Source: Chlorogloeopsis fritschii (GTDB taxonomy: Bacteria; Cyanobacteriota; Cyanobacteriia; Cyanobacteriales; Nostocaceae). Taken from it: a stretch of 64,000 bases of DNA. Positions 34,437-42,603 of the stretch are shown in pieces (within the stretch, counting starts at the first letter, position 1; each line of letters opens with the position of its first letter). Position numbers and translations under genes: made by a program. Where the stretch lies: assembly GCF_043099315.1 (NCBI RefSeq), contig NZ_CP170746.1; one strand, written 5' to 3'. The notes under the pieces were generated by a model, which was not told the DNA's origin, searched no databases, and saw only the letters and a list, made by a program, of their open reading frames with translations.

Positions 34437-35387
34437 ATGAATATATCTCTAATTTTGCAACAATTTTTAAATGGGTTATCTATTGGTAGCGTCTACGCTA
34501 TTTTTGCTCTAGGATACACCCTGGTTTACTCAATTTTGGGCATCATTAATTTAGCTCACGGTGCAATTTTCACCTTGGGTGCGTATTTTACCTATGCACT
34601 GATGGGTGGTAGGTTTGGATTTAATGGCTTGTTAGCAAATGCTGTACTACCGATACAACTACCATTTCCCTTAGCTTTAATTGTGGGAAGCATCTTAGCA
34701 GGAATAGTTGGAGTAGCAGTAGAGCGAATTGCTTTTTTACCTTTGCGCCAGCGTGGTTCCGATCCCTTGCTAACGGTGGTTTCTAGCTTGGGTGTAGCAG
34801 TAGTGATTGTGAACTTAATACAGTATTTAGTAGGTGCAGAAAGTTATACCTATCCTGCGGATACTTACGGTAATTTACCACCTGCTATTAACTTTGGTAG
34901 TCCAGATAATCCGATTCCCATTCGCACTGTGCAGGTAGTAATTTTTGGTGTTTCAATGGTGTTTGTCGCCATTCTTACCTATTTTATTAGCCGCACTAAA
35001 TACGGTAAAGCAATGCAGGCGATCGCCGAAGATGCAACTACCGCCAGTTTGTTAGGAATTAACAGCGATCGCTTTATTGTGCTGACATTTTTTATCAGCA
35101 GTTTTTTAGCAGGATTGGCAGGTACTTTAGTCGCCTCCAGTGTTAGCATAGCAGGGCCGTATTTCGGTATTGCTTTTGGGCTGCGGGGACTAGCAGTGAT
35201 TGTCTTGGGTGGTTTAGGCAGCATTCCCGGTGCTGTATTGGGAGGTTTACTAATTGGATTGGTGGAAGCATTTGTTCCAGCCGAATACTCCGGTTACAAA
35301 GATGCCGTTGCCTTCGGTATTTTGTTTATTATGCTCTTAGTTAGACCGCAGGGTTTATTGGGAAGACGATTGATTCAGAAGGTGTAA
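34437..35387 (+). CDS. LivH/NatD-type amino-acid ABC permease
   Basis: A 316-residue inner-membrane permease with about eight helices. Family motifs are GLSIGSVYAIFALGYTLVYSILGIINLAHG, FLPLRQRGSDPLLTVVSSLGVAV, GKAMQAIAEDATTASLLGIN (ATPase contact loop), and LGGLGSIPGAVLGGLLIGLVE. It follows the binding protein gene after 7 bp, so both are cotranscribed. The second permease (LivM) and two ATPases are missing; in cyanobacteria the Nat amino-acid transporter genes are often dispersed. The end overlaps the convergent hybrid kinase by 13 bp. Confidence 0.9.
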   Translation: MNISLILQQFLNGLSIGSVYAIFALGYTLVYSILGIINLAHGAIFTLGAYFTYALMGGRFGFNGLLANAVLPIQLPFPLALIVGSILAGIVGVAVERIAFLPLRQRGSDPLLTVVSSLGVAVVIVNLIQYLVGAESYTYPADTYGNLPPAINFGSPDNPIPIRTVQVVIFGVSMVFVAILTYFISRTKYGKAMQAIAEDATTASLLGINSDRFIVLTFFISSFLAGLAGTLVASSVSIAGPYFGIAFGLRGLAVIVLGGLGSIPGAVLGGLLIGLVEAFVPAEYSGYKDAVAFGILFIMLLVRPQGLLGRRLIQKV

Positions 35388-36559
35388 TGTAATGGCAGGG
35401 TAACTGTTACCGTTGTGCCAATACCTTCTTCACTTTCTACTTGAATGTAACCCCGATGTAGATCAACACACCTTTTTACAATTGCAAGTCCTAACCCTGT
35501 ACCTGGTATTTTACCTACATTGCTACCACGAAAGAAAGTTTCAAATAGATGGATTTGGTCTTTTTTTGGAATACCTATTCCTTTATCTTTAATTTGAAAA
35601 ATTGCCTGATTGTCTTGGCAATTTAAATGAAAATGTATGGTACTTCCAGAAGGAGAATATTTAATAGCATTAGAAATTAAGTTGGTTAAAATAGAATCTA
35701 ATAATTCTTCATCCATCTCCGCTTCAAAACGTTCTCCAGATGAAGTAAATTCAATATTATAATTCTTGCTTTCACGAAATTTTATACTTTCTAAAATTTG
35801 GCAGCAGAAAGTCATTAAATTTAAATGCACCAATTGTAATTGAAATTGGCTTACTTCATTTTTACTCAGAAATAACACTTCATCTAAAAGTGTCAGCATT
35901 TGTTTTAACGCACTTTCTATGCGTCTAAAAAATTGCTCTCTCCATTCTTGTGTTAGTTTATCGCTAGCTTGAAGTAAATCTAAAGATGTGCAAATAGTGC
36001 TCATGGGAGTACGAAACTCGTGAGAAATCATTGCCACAAAATCTGATTTGAGTTTGTTAAGTTCCTGTTCTTTTAATAATGCCTCACGGGTACGCTGCTC
36101 ACTTTCCCTTAGCTGTTTGAGAATTTCTGCTCGTTCGATGGCATAACGAATCGCACGCGGTAAACTTTGTATCGTAATCTCATCTTTAACAAGATAATCC
36201 TGCGCACCTTCTGCCATTGCTTGCAGTGCCATCTTCTCATCATTCAACCCTGTTAGCACCACAACTGCAATATCCGGTACAGCCATCCGAAATTCTTTTA
36301 ACGTGTCTAGACCCATAGAATCAGGTAAACTCAAATCTAACAATACTACGTCAATACTGTCAGGATCTAACGTCAGTGGAGAAGAATTATCGCAGCTGTA
36401 AATAGGTTTTCCAGTACAAGCATCGATCGCCTCACTAAGTTGCTCTACATTTACTATTTCCCATTCTTGTTTGTGGGCGCGAATAAATAATTGTTGTAAT
36501 AGTTCAGCATCAAAGGGGTTGTCTTCAACGAGAAGAACTTTAATTTTTATCTTTTCCAT
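35375..36559 (-). CDS. Hybrid response regulator-histidine kinase
   Basis: A 394-residue cytoplasmic protein. Receiver at about 1-135 (LLVEDNPFDAEL, phospho-Asp in DVVLLDLSLPD, VVLTGL, LVKDE), then a coiled linker (AIERAEILKQLRESEQRTREALLKEQ), a HisKA dimerisation domain with phospho-His in MISHEFRTPMSTI (about 178), and a HATPase domain with NLISNAIKYSPSG, KDKGIGIPKKDQ and GTGLGLAI (N, G1 and G2 boxes). No membrane span. It would receive a phosphate and then phosphorylate an unknown partner. Its 3' end overlaps the permease gene on the other strand. Confidence 0.92.
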   Translation of the reverse strand: MEKIKIKVLLVEDNPFDAELLQQLFIRAHKQEWEIVNVEQLSEAIDACTGKPIYSCDNSSPLTLDPDSIDVVLLDLSLPDSMGLDTLKEFRMAVPDIAVVVLTGLNDEKMALQAMAEGAQDYLVKDEITIQSLPRAIRYAIERAEILKQLRESEQRTREALLKEQELNKLKSDFVAMISHEFRTPMSTICTSLDLLQASDKLTQEWREQFFRRIESALKQMLTLLDEVLFLSKNEVSQFQLQLVHLNLMTFCCQILESIKFRESKNYNIEFTSSGERFEAEMDEELLDSILTNLISNAIKYSPSGSTIHFHLNCQDNQAIFQIKDKGIGIPKKDQIHLFETFFRGSNVGKIPGTGLGLAIVKRCVDLHRGYIQVESEEGIGTTVTVTLPLHYTF

Positions 36560-37170
36560 AGAAAAGAATTGACAGGTTAATCCTGTTATCTGAACAAAAA
36601 TCTATAACTTTCTGGTATTTTTGCTATAAGTTATAACAATTGTGAGCGTAAGTAGTCTGATCCTATAGACACAGCTATTACTTAAAAATTGTACCTCACT
36701 CTATAACCTTGACAATTTTTAAGAATCTACCAATAGGATGTTTTTAAATTAACGCTTAGAGTCTGAATGTATATTATTTTTTACTCTTGGCAGAGTATTT
36801 TCATACATAAAAAATATAAATGTAATTGCTAATTTTCTTCAGAAGTATTTGTACAATGTAGGCAAACTAAAACAGGCTCTATGCCTGATACCGTTTCACT
36901 TTAGGGTTGATTAGTAGTCGTGCAAAATAAATTATCTATTTAGGCAAGGGAACAGTCAATGAATACAGCGATTTCAGTCGTGTTGCAAAATGGTTAAATA
37001 TTTATACATAGGTACTTATCTCTCATTTAGTGAAATGGTATGAGATATTGCACCCTTCTCAATAACAGTAAGGTAGGCACTATCCACAACGTCAAAAGAA
37101 GGGTTTGAGGAAAGTGAAGCAGTGCCCACCCTACAAGCGATCGCATGGGTTACAGAATTTTAAACTGCCT
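36560..37170. other. Intergenic stretch holding a dispersed hairpin repeat
   Basis: About 610 AT-rich bases. The repeat at 37062-37136 is the only recognised object. There is no ORF of note. The sequence between 36600 and 37050 shows nothing I can name. Confidence 0.45.
37062..37136 (+). repeat. Dispersed hairpin repeat (GTAGGCAC...GTGCCCACC family), copy 3
   Basis: AACAGTAAGGTAGGCACT at the left and AGTGCCCACCCTAC at the right, with an internal 'acaacgtcaaaagaagggtttgagga'. It matches the tandem pair at 12598-12763 and the inverted copy at 46991-47060. It lies just past the 3' end of the photolyase-like gene and may form its transcript end. Confidence 0.75.
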
Positions 37171-38022
37171 TTAACGCCGTTTCTTTCCCTTTTGCCAGCT
37201 TTGGCTATTGGGCTTTTTAGCAAATTCACCTTTGGGAAATAGCCGCTGTTCTAATTGTTCATAGCTGCCTTCAAAATCACAATCACCGTAGAGAGGGCAT
37301 TGCTTACAGTAGACACTGGCAGTATAGCGCTCTAAATTCTCGCGGTTGAAGTAATAGGGTTTGTGACTAAAGGTGCTAGCTACCCATTGCCATGAAAGAT
37401 TATTACTCGCAGGATCGCCATCTAAAAGATGCTCAAGAAACCATTTAGCTCCGGCTTGCCAGCGAATGCGTCGCCAATGGATGATATAAGCTGCCAGCCA
37501 CATCCGGGCATGGTTGTGAAGATAGCCCGTTTCTTTTAGTTGCTTGCTAAAACTGTCGATGCAAACTCTGCCTGTTATACCTTGTTTGATATCGTCTGAT
37601 AATTCAGGTGTATATTCGTTGACAGTATAACCTGTTTTATATTCTTCTTGATCTTGCCAAATATCATCTCCCATCTTGGCATATAGCCGTTGCCAGTAAT
37701 CGCGCCAACCTAACTCGTTAATTAGTTTGGTGGCATCCTCTAGATTTTGGACGCGATCAAGGGCATACTCTCGAATTTCTCGCAAACTGAGAACGCCATA
37801 GCGAATGTAAGGGGAAAGCCGGGTTACCGCACCCGTGAAAAAATTACGTGTTTTCCCGTAACGTTCTGGATCTACTTTTTGCAGTGCTTTCTGAGCAGCT
37901 TTGCGCCCACCCACAGTTTCGCTAATGCGATCGCTACGTTCAGCAGCTTGGGGAAATTGTTTGCGGAGATAGGCTACCAACTCATCGCGGTTGGCAAACT
38001 CGCGTTGCATATCTTTACTCAT
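37171..38022 (-). CDS. Photolyase/cryptochrome FAD-domain-only protein
   Basis: A 283-residue protein with the FAD-binding alpha-helical domain of the photolyase family and no N-terminal antenna (Rossmann) domain. Visible blocks are TRLSPYIRYGVLSLREI, NELGWRDYWQRLY, GYLHNHARMWLAAYI, HLLDGDPASNNLSWQWVAS and FSHKPYYFNRENL. The C-terminus has CKQCPLYGDC, which may bind metal or be structural. Such short proteins occur in cyanobacteria; the cofactor, light sensing and repair activity are unproven. The start at 38022 or at the internal ATG four codons in is possible. Confidence 0.85.
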   Translation of the reverse strand: MSKDMQREFANRDELVAYLRKQFPQAAERSDRISETVGGRKAAQKALQKVDPERYGKTRNFFTGAVTRLSPYIRYGVLSLREIREYALDRVQNLEDATKLINELGWRDYWQRLYAKMGDDIWQDQEEYKTGYTVNEYTPELSDDIKQGITGRVCIDSFSKQLKETGYLHNHARMWLAAYIIHWRRIRWQAGAKWFLEHLLDGDPASNNLSWQWVASTFSHKPYYFNRENLERYTASVYCKQCPLYGDCDFEGSYEQLEQRLFPKGEFAKKPNSQSWQKGKKRR

Positions 38023-38049
38023 GTTGCACCGAATAAGTTGGACAAACCT

Positions 38050-38625
38050 TTAACTTGACAATCTTACCAATTCTTGCTGCAAAATTTGCACAGAACCGAT
38101 CGCAATTTGAATCAATGGCCAACCCACTAAACAAATAAACATAGCTCGACGAGTGCTAATATCTAATCCTTGACGCACTGCTATAATTACCGCCAAAAGA
38201 CTCCACACTGCTAATATTAACTCTATAGGTCTTCCCAACAAAGGAATTAAAGTCAAAAAATTTAGTACTTGCGGTGCATAGGCAAAGCCAATCGGACTTA
38301 ATAAATCGCCGTAGGTTGGATCGATGGGCTTGAGCCACTGTCCGATTTTCCAAATTGTCAACGTCCAAAAATAGTATCCCGCCACAACAGCGATCGCATC
38401 AATTAATAGCCCCACCATCAAGATCAAAATACTAGCCCGATTGATTAATAAAATCACACCAGTACCTATGGCATGAGAAACAGCAGCCAAAATTACAATA
38501 GTCAAAGCCAATCTACGATTGTGCTCAGTATTGTGAGCATTTTCGTAGAAGTCGGCATTCAGAACTAAAGCGTACTTGAGAGTGCTGCACAACCCTTGCT
38601 TTGACTTTTTGTGATTTCCGCTCAT
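38050..38625 (-). CDS. Yip1-type membrane protein
   Basis: About 191 residues with four or five membrane helices (LALTIVILAAVSHAIGTGVILLI, SILILMVGLLIDAIAVVAGYYF, IELILAVWSLLAVIIAV, AMFICLVGWPLIQIAIG). The pattern LLSPIGFAYAPQVLNFLTLIPLLG matches the Yip1 domain (pf04893). Function unknown in bacteria; it is often linked to membrane organisation. The ATG at 38625 is preferred over an upstream TTG frame. It lies 28 bp before the photolyase-like gene on the same strand and may be cotranscribed with it. Confidence 0.78.
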   Translation of the reverse strand: MSGNHKKSKQGLCSTLKYALVLNADFYENAHNTEHNRRLALTIVILAAVSHAIGTGVILLINRASILILMVGLLIDAIAVVAGYYFWTLTIWKIGQWLKPIDPTYGDLLSPIGFAYAPQVLNFLTLIPLLGRPIELILAVWSLLAVIIAVRQGLDISTRRAMFICLVGWPLIQIAIGSVQILQQELVRLSS

Positions 38626-38837
38626 TTTTCTAGCTAGACTCCCACGGACAATTGCCCACAACGCTCGTCATGAAAACCTCTCTTCCCTAGCCTCTAGTTC
38701 CTAGTCCCTAGCCTAAGCGCCTCTAGCTAAAGAGAGTTGAAGAACTCAAAAAAAGGAAGTTTAATAAGCTACAACAAGCTAACATATACTTCCTTAAAAG
38801 TATTTTATTTGTTGAAAATGTAAAAAATTTATTTCAA

Positions 38838-39848
38838 ATGCTAAAGTTCATAGGATGGATACTGCTAAAGCTGCAAGGTGAAACTTTAAAACTGTTGATT
38901 TTAGCAGGAGTAATACTTCTAGTTTGGGGAACCTTTGCTCCTGTTGGAACCTTAGTGTGGTGGTTGAGTCAAAGCGCTGAAAGTTTGGGGTTAAAGAGTA
39001 GCCAGAACAAGAAATTACTATCAGGCGATCGCTCAAACAGAGTTGCTAAATCTGCAAATATAGATTGTTATATTATTTACTTATCTGGAGTGGGAGATTT
39101 TTCTGCCAATCAACTCACTCCGGGTGAGGAAATTTTTCTGAATAGGTTGGTGCAACTTCATCCTAATTGTGTTGCCGTTTCGGATGTGTTTCCCTATTCT
39201 GCTGCAAATGAGAGTTTAGGCGGACAAAGGTTACTGGCTCCTTTATGGCGTGCTGCCGAAAATGCTGATGGTTGGCTCGCCAATGCAGATATTATCATTA
39301 AAATTCGCAATCTTTGGCGATTTGCGATTTCTGCCGACGATCGCTATGGCGAGGTTTATAACTTGGGAATTGCCAACGCAATTATCGATCGCATGAATGC
39401 CGCCCATCCCATCCCCAAATACCCAAAAGAACGCTTGAAGGTAATTTTGATTGGCACTAGCGGTGGAGTACAAGTTGCTCTGGGCGCAGCCTCCTATTTG
39501 GATCAATGGCTAAATGCGCGATTGATTGTAGTATCTGTTGGTGGTAGCTTTGATGGCGAAACTGGCTTTGAGTCTGTTGATCATGTTTACCATCTCCAAG
39601 GCAGTCGAGACTGGGTTGAGGACATAACCAGTATTGTATTTGCTTCACGCTGGCCTGTAACAGTAGCCTCACCTTTCAACCAAGCTCGTCAGCAGGGACG
39701 TTATACTGTTGTAAATACAGGGCCTCATGCTCACGATGGTACTGGAGGTTACTTCGGTACAGCATTGGTAAGGGAAAGTCAAACCAAGTACGTAGAGCTA
39801 ACTTTAAAAAAAGTGAATCAACTGCCAATTTGGTCTGAGCAAAGTTAA
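38838..39848 (+). CDS. Membrane-anchored alpha/beta-hydrolase-like protein, unknown function
   Basis: 336 residues. One or two N-terminal hydrophobic segments (LKLLILAGVILLVWGTFAPVGTLVWWL) are followed by a domain with IYLSGVGDF, a nucleophile-elbow-like VILIGTSGGVQVALGAASYL (GxSxG), and a late His region (NTGPHAHDGTGGYFG). This suggests an alpha/beta-hydrolase fold facing the periplasm or thylakoid lumen, with Ser in GTSGG and His near residue 305; an acid is not clear. No named family is recognised. It stands alone after heptamer-like repeats. Confidence 0.7.
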   Translation: MLKFIGWILLKLQGETLKLLILAGVILLVWGTFAPVGTLVWWLSQSAESLGLKSSQNKKLLSGDRSNRVAKSANIDCYIIYLSGVGDFSANQLTPGEEIFLNRLVQLHPNCVAVSDVFPYSAANESLGGQRLLAPLWRAAENADGWLANADIIIKIRNLWRFAISADDRYGEVYNLGIANAIIDRMNAAHPIPKYPKERLKVILIGTSGGVQVALGAASYLDQWLNARLIVVSVGGSFDGETGFESVDHVYHLQGSRDWVEDITSIVFASRWPVTVASPFNQARQQGRYTVVNTGPHAHDGTGGYFGTALVRESQTKYVELTLKKVNQLPIWSEQS

Positions 39849-39988
39849 AGATAGTAGTGATAGAAAATTTACTGCTATATTTTAAGAGCTTAAAAAAAGC
39901 ATATTATCTCTTATTCAGAGCTAGACTTGGCTACAGTACAATTGTCTATTCTGAAATAAAAAAACTTATCATTTCGGACTAATCCCTC

Positions 39989-40234
39989 ATGAGCGTTGTA
40001 ATCCCTGATGATATCCTTCAAGCCTCTGGACTATCCGAAGAGGAACTACTACAGGAAATCGTGCTCATGCTGTTTGAGAAAAAGAGAATCAGCATTGGCA
40101 AAGCTAGCAATTTACTGGGAATGAATCTGATCCAGTTTCAACATCTAATTGCCAGCCGTGATATCCACATTCACTACGATATTGAAGATCTCAAAGCTGA
40201 TGTTGCCACCCTCAAACGCCTAAAGCGGCTATGA
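39989..40234 (+). CDS. UPF0175 family antitoxin
   Basis: An 81-residue protein of the UPF0175 group, antitoxins paired with DUF3368 PIN-like toxins. Visible features are SVVIPDDILQASGLSEEELLQEIVLMLFEKKRISIGKASNLLGMN and an amphipathic helix-turn-helix-like end. It likely binds DNA to repress its own operon and the toxin. It overlaps the next gene by 4 bp (ATGA), showing translational coupling. The promoter region before it shows no clear operator. Confidence 0.85.
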   Translation: MSVVIPDDILQASGLSEEELLQEIVLMLFEKKRISIGKASNLLGMNLIQFQHLIASRDIHIHYDIEDLKADVATLKRLKRL

Positions 40235-40596
40235 CTATTGTTTGTAATACCTCACCCATCAGCAATCTAGCTGCTATCGGTCAACTGTTGGTGCTTCAGC
40301 AAGTATATGGCAATATCACTATTCCACAGGCTGTTGCTGATGAGATAGCAAAAGTGGCAACAATCTATGCTCAAGCAGCATTAGTACCCTCTCAACCCTG
40401 GATTAATGTTCAATCTGTTGGCGATCCGACAACTGTGCAGCGGCTACGCGGGCGGAAGTTGGATGGTGGCGAATCTGAAGCGATCGCTCTAGCTCTCGAA
40501 TTAGATCCAGAACTGTTAATTATCGACGAACAATTAGGAAGAGAAATTGCTGTTAATGAAGGATTAAAGAAACCATTGATTTTTGCCCTACACTAG
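40231..40596 (+). CDS. DUF3368 PIN-like toxin, C-terminally shortened
   Basis: A 121-residue PIN-domain protein. Motifs present are VCNTSPISNLAAIGQL (the family's N-terminal Asn/Asp region), IPQAVADEI, LDGGESEAIALALEL and LLIIDEQLGREIAVNEG. DUF3368 toxins normally continue for about 30 residues (a VTGTLGVLL-type block), but here the frame ends right after GLKKPLIFALH, with the last 9 bp overlapping the convergent VapC gene. The catalytic acidic residues are kept, so activity is uncertain. It is probably a recombination joint. Confidence 0.75.
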   Translation: MTIVCNTSPISNLAAIGQLLVLQQVYGNITIPQAVADEIAKVATIYAQAALVPSQPWINVQSVGDPTTVQRLRGRKLDGGESEAIALALELDPELLIIDEQLGREIAVNEGLKKPLIFALH

Positions 40597-40980
40597 AAGG
40601 CGACTAAAACCCTCTTGTTCAAAGTGGCGATCGCTAGTTAGTGCCTCAGTAATTCCCCGCTGGCGCATTAACACAAAGCTAACTGAATCACACAGAGAAT
40701 AAGTTTTGTCTTGCCTCACTAGAAGTAGCTCTACTGCGGCTCGGTGCAATGGCTCATCAACCCAAACCGTTTCTATATCAGGGTTATCCAACAAGTCAAC
40801 AATAAAATCAAGGACAAATGAACGCGGAAAACGCCTTGCATTTGCTAGGGCAACATATTCAGCGATGATATAGCTGTGAGTCAGTAGAACTGTAGCTTTC
40901 TTGTACACAGCACGAGCCTGAGTATGAAAAGGCTCGGTTTGATAATGCAAACAAAGCAACCCAGAAGTATCGAGGAGCAT
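40588..40980 (-). CDS. VapC-family PIN ribonuclease toxin
   Basis: A 130-residue PIN RNase. The acidic residues are Asp4 (MLLDTSGLL), Glu about 41 (YIIAEYVAL), Asp about 98 (SLCDSVSFVLM) and Asp about 116 (TSDRHFEQEGF), a complete set. It would cleave RNA when the antitoxin is lost. The antitoxin gene ends at 40980, overlapping the start by one base. It converges on the shortened DUF3368 gene with 9 bp of overlap. Confidence 0.87.
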   Translation of the reverse strand: MLLDTSGLLCLHYQTEPFHTQARAVYKKATVLLTHSYIIAEYVALANARRFPRSFVLDFIVDLLDNPDIETVWVDEPLHRAAVELLLVRQDKTYSLCDSVSFVLMRQRGITEALTSDRHFEQEGFSRLLV

Positions 40981-41267
40981 TAATCCTCCTCGTGCGTATT
41001 GGCATACTCTCTAGCTAAATCTGCATCAATGCTCTCGTTATCTACATCTGTCGCATAACCAAGGTTGATTTCCCCGAAATGACGCTCAAATTTTGCTCGT
41101 GCTACCTCCTTTTCTGCTTCAGTTAGAAGCAATTTGAAAACTTGATCAAACTGCTGCTCTAGCAAAATTGCAGCTAGGCGTTCTGGAGAGATACCAATCT
41201 TTTTAGCTTGTTGTTGAATGGAACTAAAAACTCGATCGCTCAGTTCTAGAGTCAGAATTTGGCTCAT
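40980..41267 (-). CDS. Antitoxin of the VapBC-type pair
   Basis: A 95-residue antitoxin-like protein with a helical N-terminus (LTLELSDRVFSSIQQQAKKIGISPERLAAILLEQQ, ribbon-helix-helix-like) and an acidic tail (DLAREYANTHEED) for binding the toxin. It overlaps the toxin start by one base. No well-defined operator repeat is seen upstream. Confidence 0.8.
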   Translation of the reverse strand: MSQILTLELSDRVFSSIQQQAKKIGISPERLAAILLEQQFDQVFKLLLTEAEKEVARAKFERHFGEINLGYATDVDNESIDADLAREYANTHEED

Positions 41268-41484
41268 AGGGGTATTGCAAAACAGCTAGAGGCTACCGCA
41301 ATTATAGCTTTGGCTAAAACAGGAGCGTTTTATAGTCCTTCTATTGTGTTCGGCATATATCATGAGTCAATGATATAAAGCTTACAACAGTCCATTGCAC
41401 CACGGTTATTATGCAGCACTACGGCGTCCTACGACGATTGGTTGGTGAAGTATTCCGTCCAAACGTTGGACATCCGTATTGGAC

Positions 41485-42354
41485 TTATAACAATCTCAGA
41501 TCCTTAAAACAACGGCGTGTTATCTCCATTCGAGCAGAAGCGTCTTTATCCTTACGAATCTCTATATTTGTGGCAAAAAAGTAAACATTTTTTCCTCTTT
41601 CCAAGTACCCAACCAACCACCCGATTTGGGGTTTTACGCCATCGTCAAATCCAACCCAACCTGTTTTTCCTGTAATTGTGTAGTCTGGAGTTTTCTCCAG
41701 AATCATAATCTTTTTGACAAGGTCGAGCGATCGCTTAGAGAAAGGTAAATCATTATTGTAAAAACGACGGAGAAACTGAATTTGCTGTTCAGGGGTGATT
41801 CGCAACTCTCCTCGCAACCAGAATTTGTCAATATCCTCTTTACTGCCAATTTTTTGATTGCCGTATCCGACTTGAGTCACCCATTTTTGCATCCGCTCGT
41901 GTCCGACTCGACGGGCTAAAACTTGATAAAACCAAATGGCAGAAAGATTGATTGCTTCTCTCATGTTCAAGTCCCGATTCCATTCAGGCTGCTTTCTTTG
42001 AATGCCGTCCCACGTTAAAACCGCAATTTCATCTGAAATGACTCCCGTTTCCAACGCAATCAGGGAATTCAGAATTTTGAAGGTGGAACCAGGTAAAAAA
42101 GCTGTTGCATTCCGGGATGGATTGTGTTGAAAGCTGCGATTGTTGTTTGAGTCGTAAATTAGAATTGAACCTTCAACCCCTAGCTCTCGAAAGTGCTTTG
42201 CAAAATCGATGTTTTGAGCTACCTCTAAATGATTTGGAGATTTAATCGCTGAATTAGATGTTGTTGCAACTGATTCGACGCTCTGAGATAGGATAGTGGC
42301 AATGCAAGACAACGCAACAAAAATGATCGTAACCAAGCGAACTATTCGATTCAT
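41485..42354 (-). CDS. Class D (OXA-like) beta-lactamase
   Basis: A 289-residue serine beta-lactamase that hydrolyses penicillin-type antibiotics in the periplasm. The active-site Ser90-Thr-Phe-Lys93 (LPGSTFKI) is followed by SAI at 138-140 (the SxV/I motif), Y164-G165-N166, W179 and K230-T231-G232 (TITGKTGW). The N-terminus has a hydrophobic signal (IVRLVTIIFVALSCIATI). All key motifs are intact, so it should be active; carbapenem hydrolysis cannot be judged. It lies downstream of an HNH gene and an attC-like site on the same strand. Confidence 0.92.
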   Translation of the reverse strand: MNRIVRLVTIIFVALSCIATILSQSVESVATTSNSAIKSPNHLEVAQNIDFAKHFRELGVEGSILIYDSNNNRSFQHNPSRNATAFLPGSTFKILNSLIALETGVISDEIAVLTWDGIQRKQPEWNRDLNMREAINLSAIWFYQVLARRVGHERMQKWVTQVGYGNQKIGSKEDIDKFWLRGELRITPEQQIQFLRRFYNNDLPFSKRSLDLVKKIMILEKTPDYTITGKTGWVGFDDGVKPQIGWLVGYLERGKNVYFFATNIEIRKDKDASARMEITRRCFKDLRLL

Positions 42355-42500
42355 CGACTTTCCCCGGTTAGCGAGATGATGAGCAGCTTTGAACTACACT
42401 GACAGATTCTCGAATTTCGGAATCTCAGATGCATTGCTCACTAATATCCTGCATACATACAGACAAACCCCAAACCACTGACTCAACCAATATTTTTGCG

Positions 42501-42588
42501 GCACAACGTTCCCGTTCACCCGCCGCCGATTACCCTCCCTCCCCCACTGGTCGCCCCTTTCGGTCGGTGTGCAACGGGATTGCTAGAC
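42501..42588 (-). other. Degenerate integron attC-like site between HNH and beta-lactamase genes
   Basis: Read on the minus strand, this 88-bp GC-rich patch starts right after the HNH stop with GTCTAGC (R''-like) and ends with GTTGTGC (R'-like). Its inner arms pair as TCCCGTT-g-CAC..CC with GG..GTG-AACGGGA, leaving one extrahelical G in one arm and a mismatched spacer next to the R boxes. This is the layout of attC sites. The GTTRRRY consensus is imperfect. No integrase gene is near. Confidence 0.45.
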
Positions 42589-42603
42589 CTCTTCCAACTA
42601 AGA

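Noticed and set aside
41290..41484. A second attC-like site after the beta-lactamase
   Set aside because: GTCCAAC and GTTTGGAC are present as one small palindrome with loop CGT, but there is no pair of R boxes at the usual distance.
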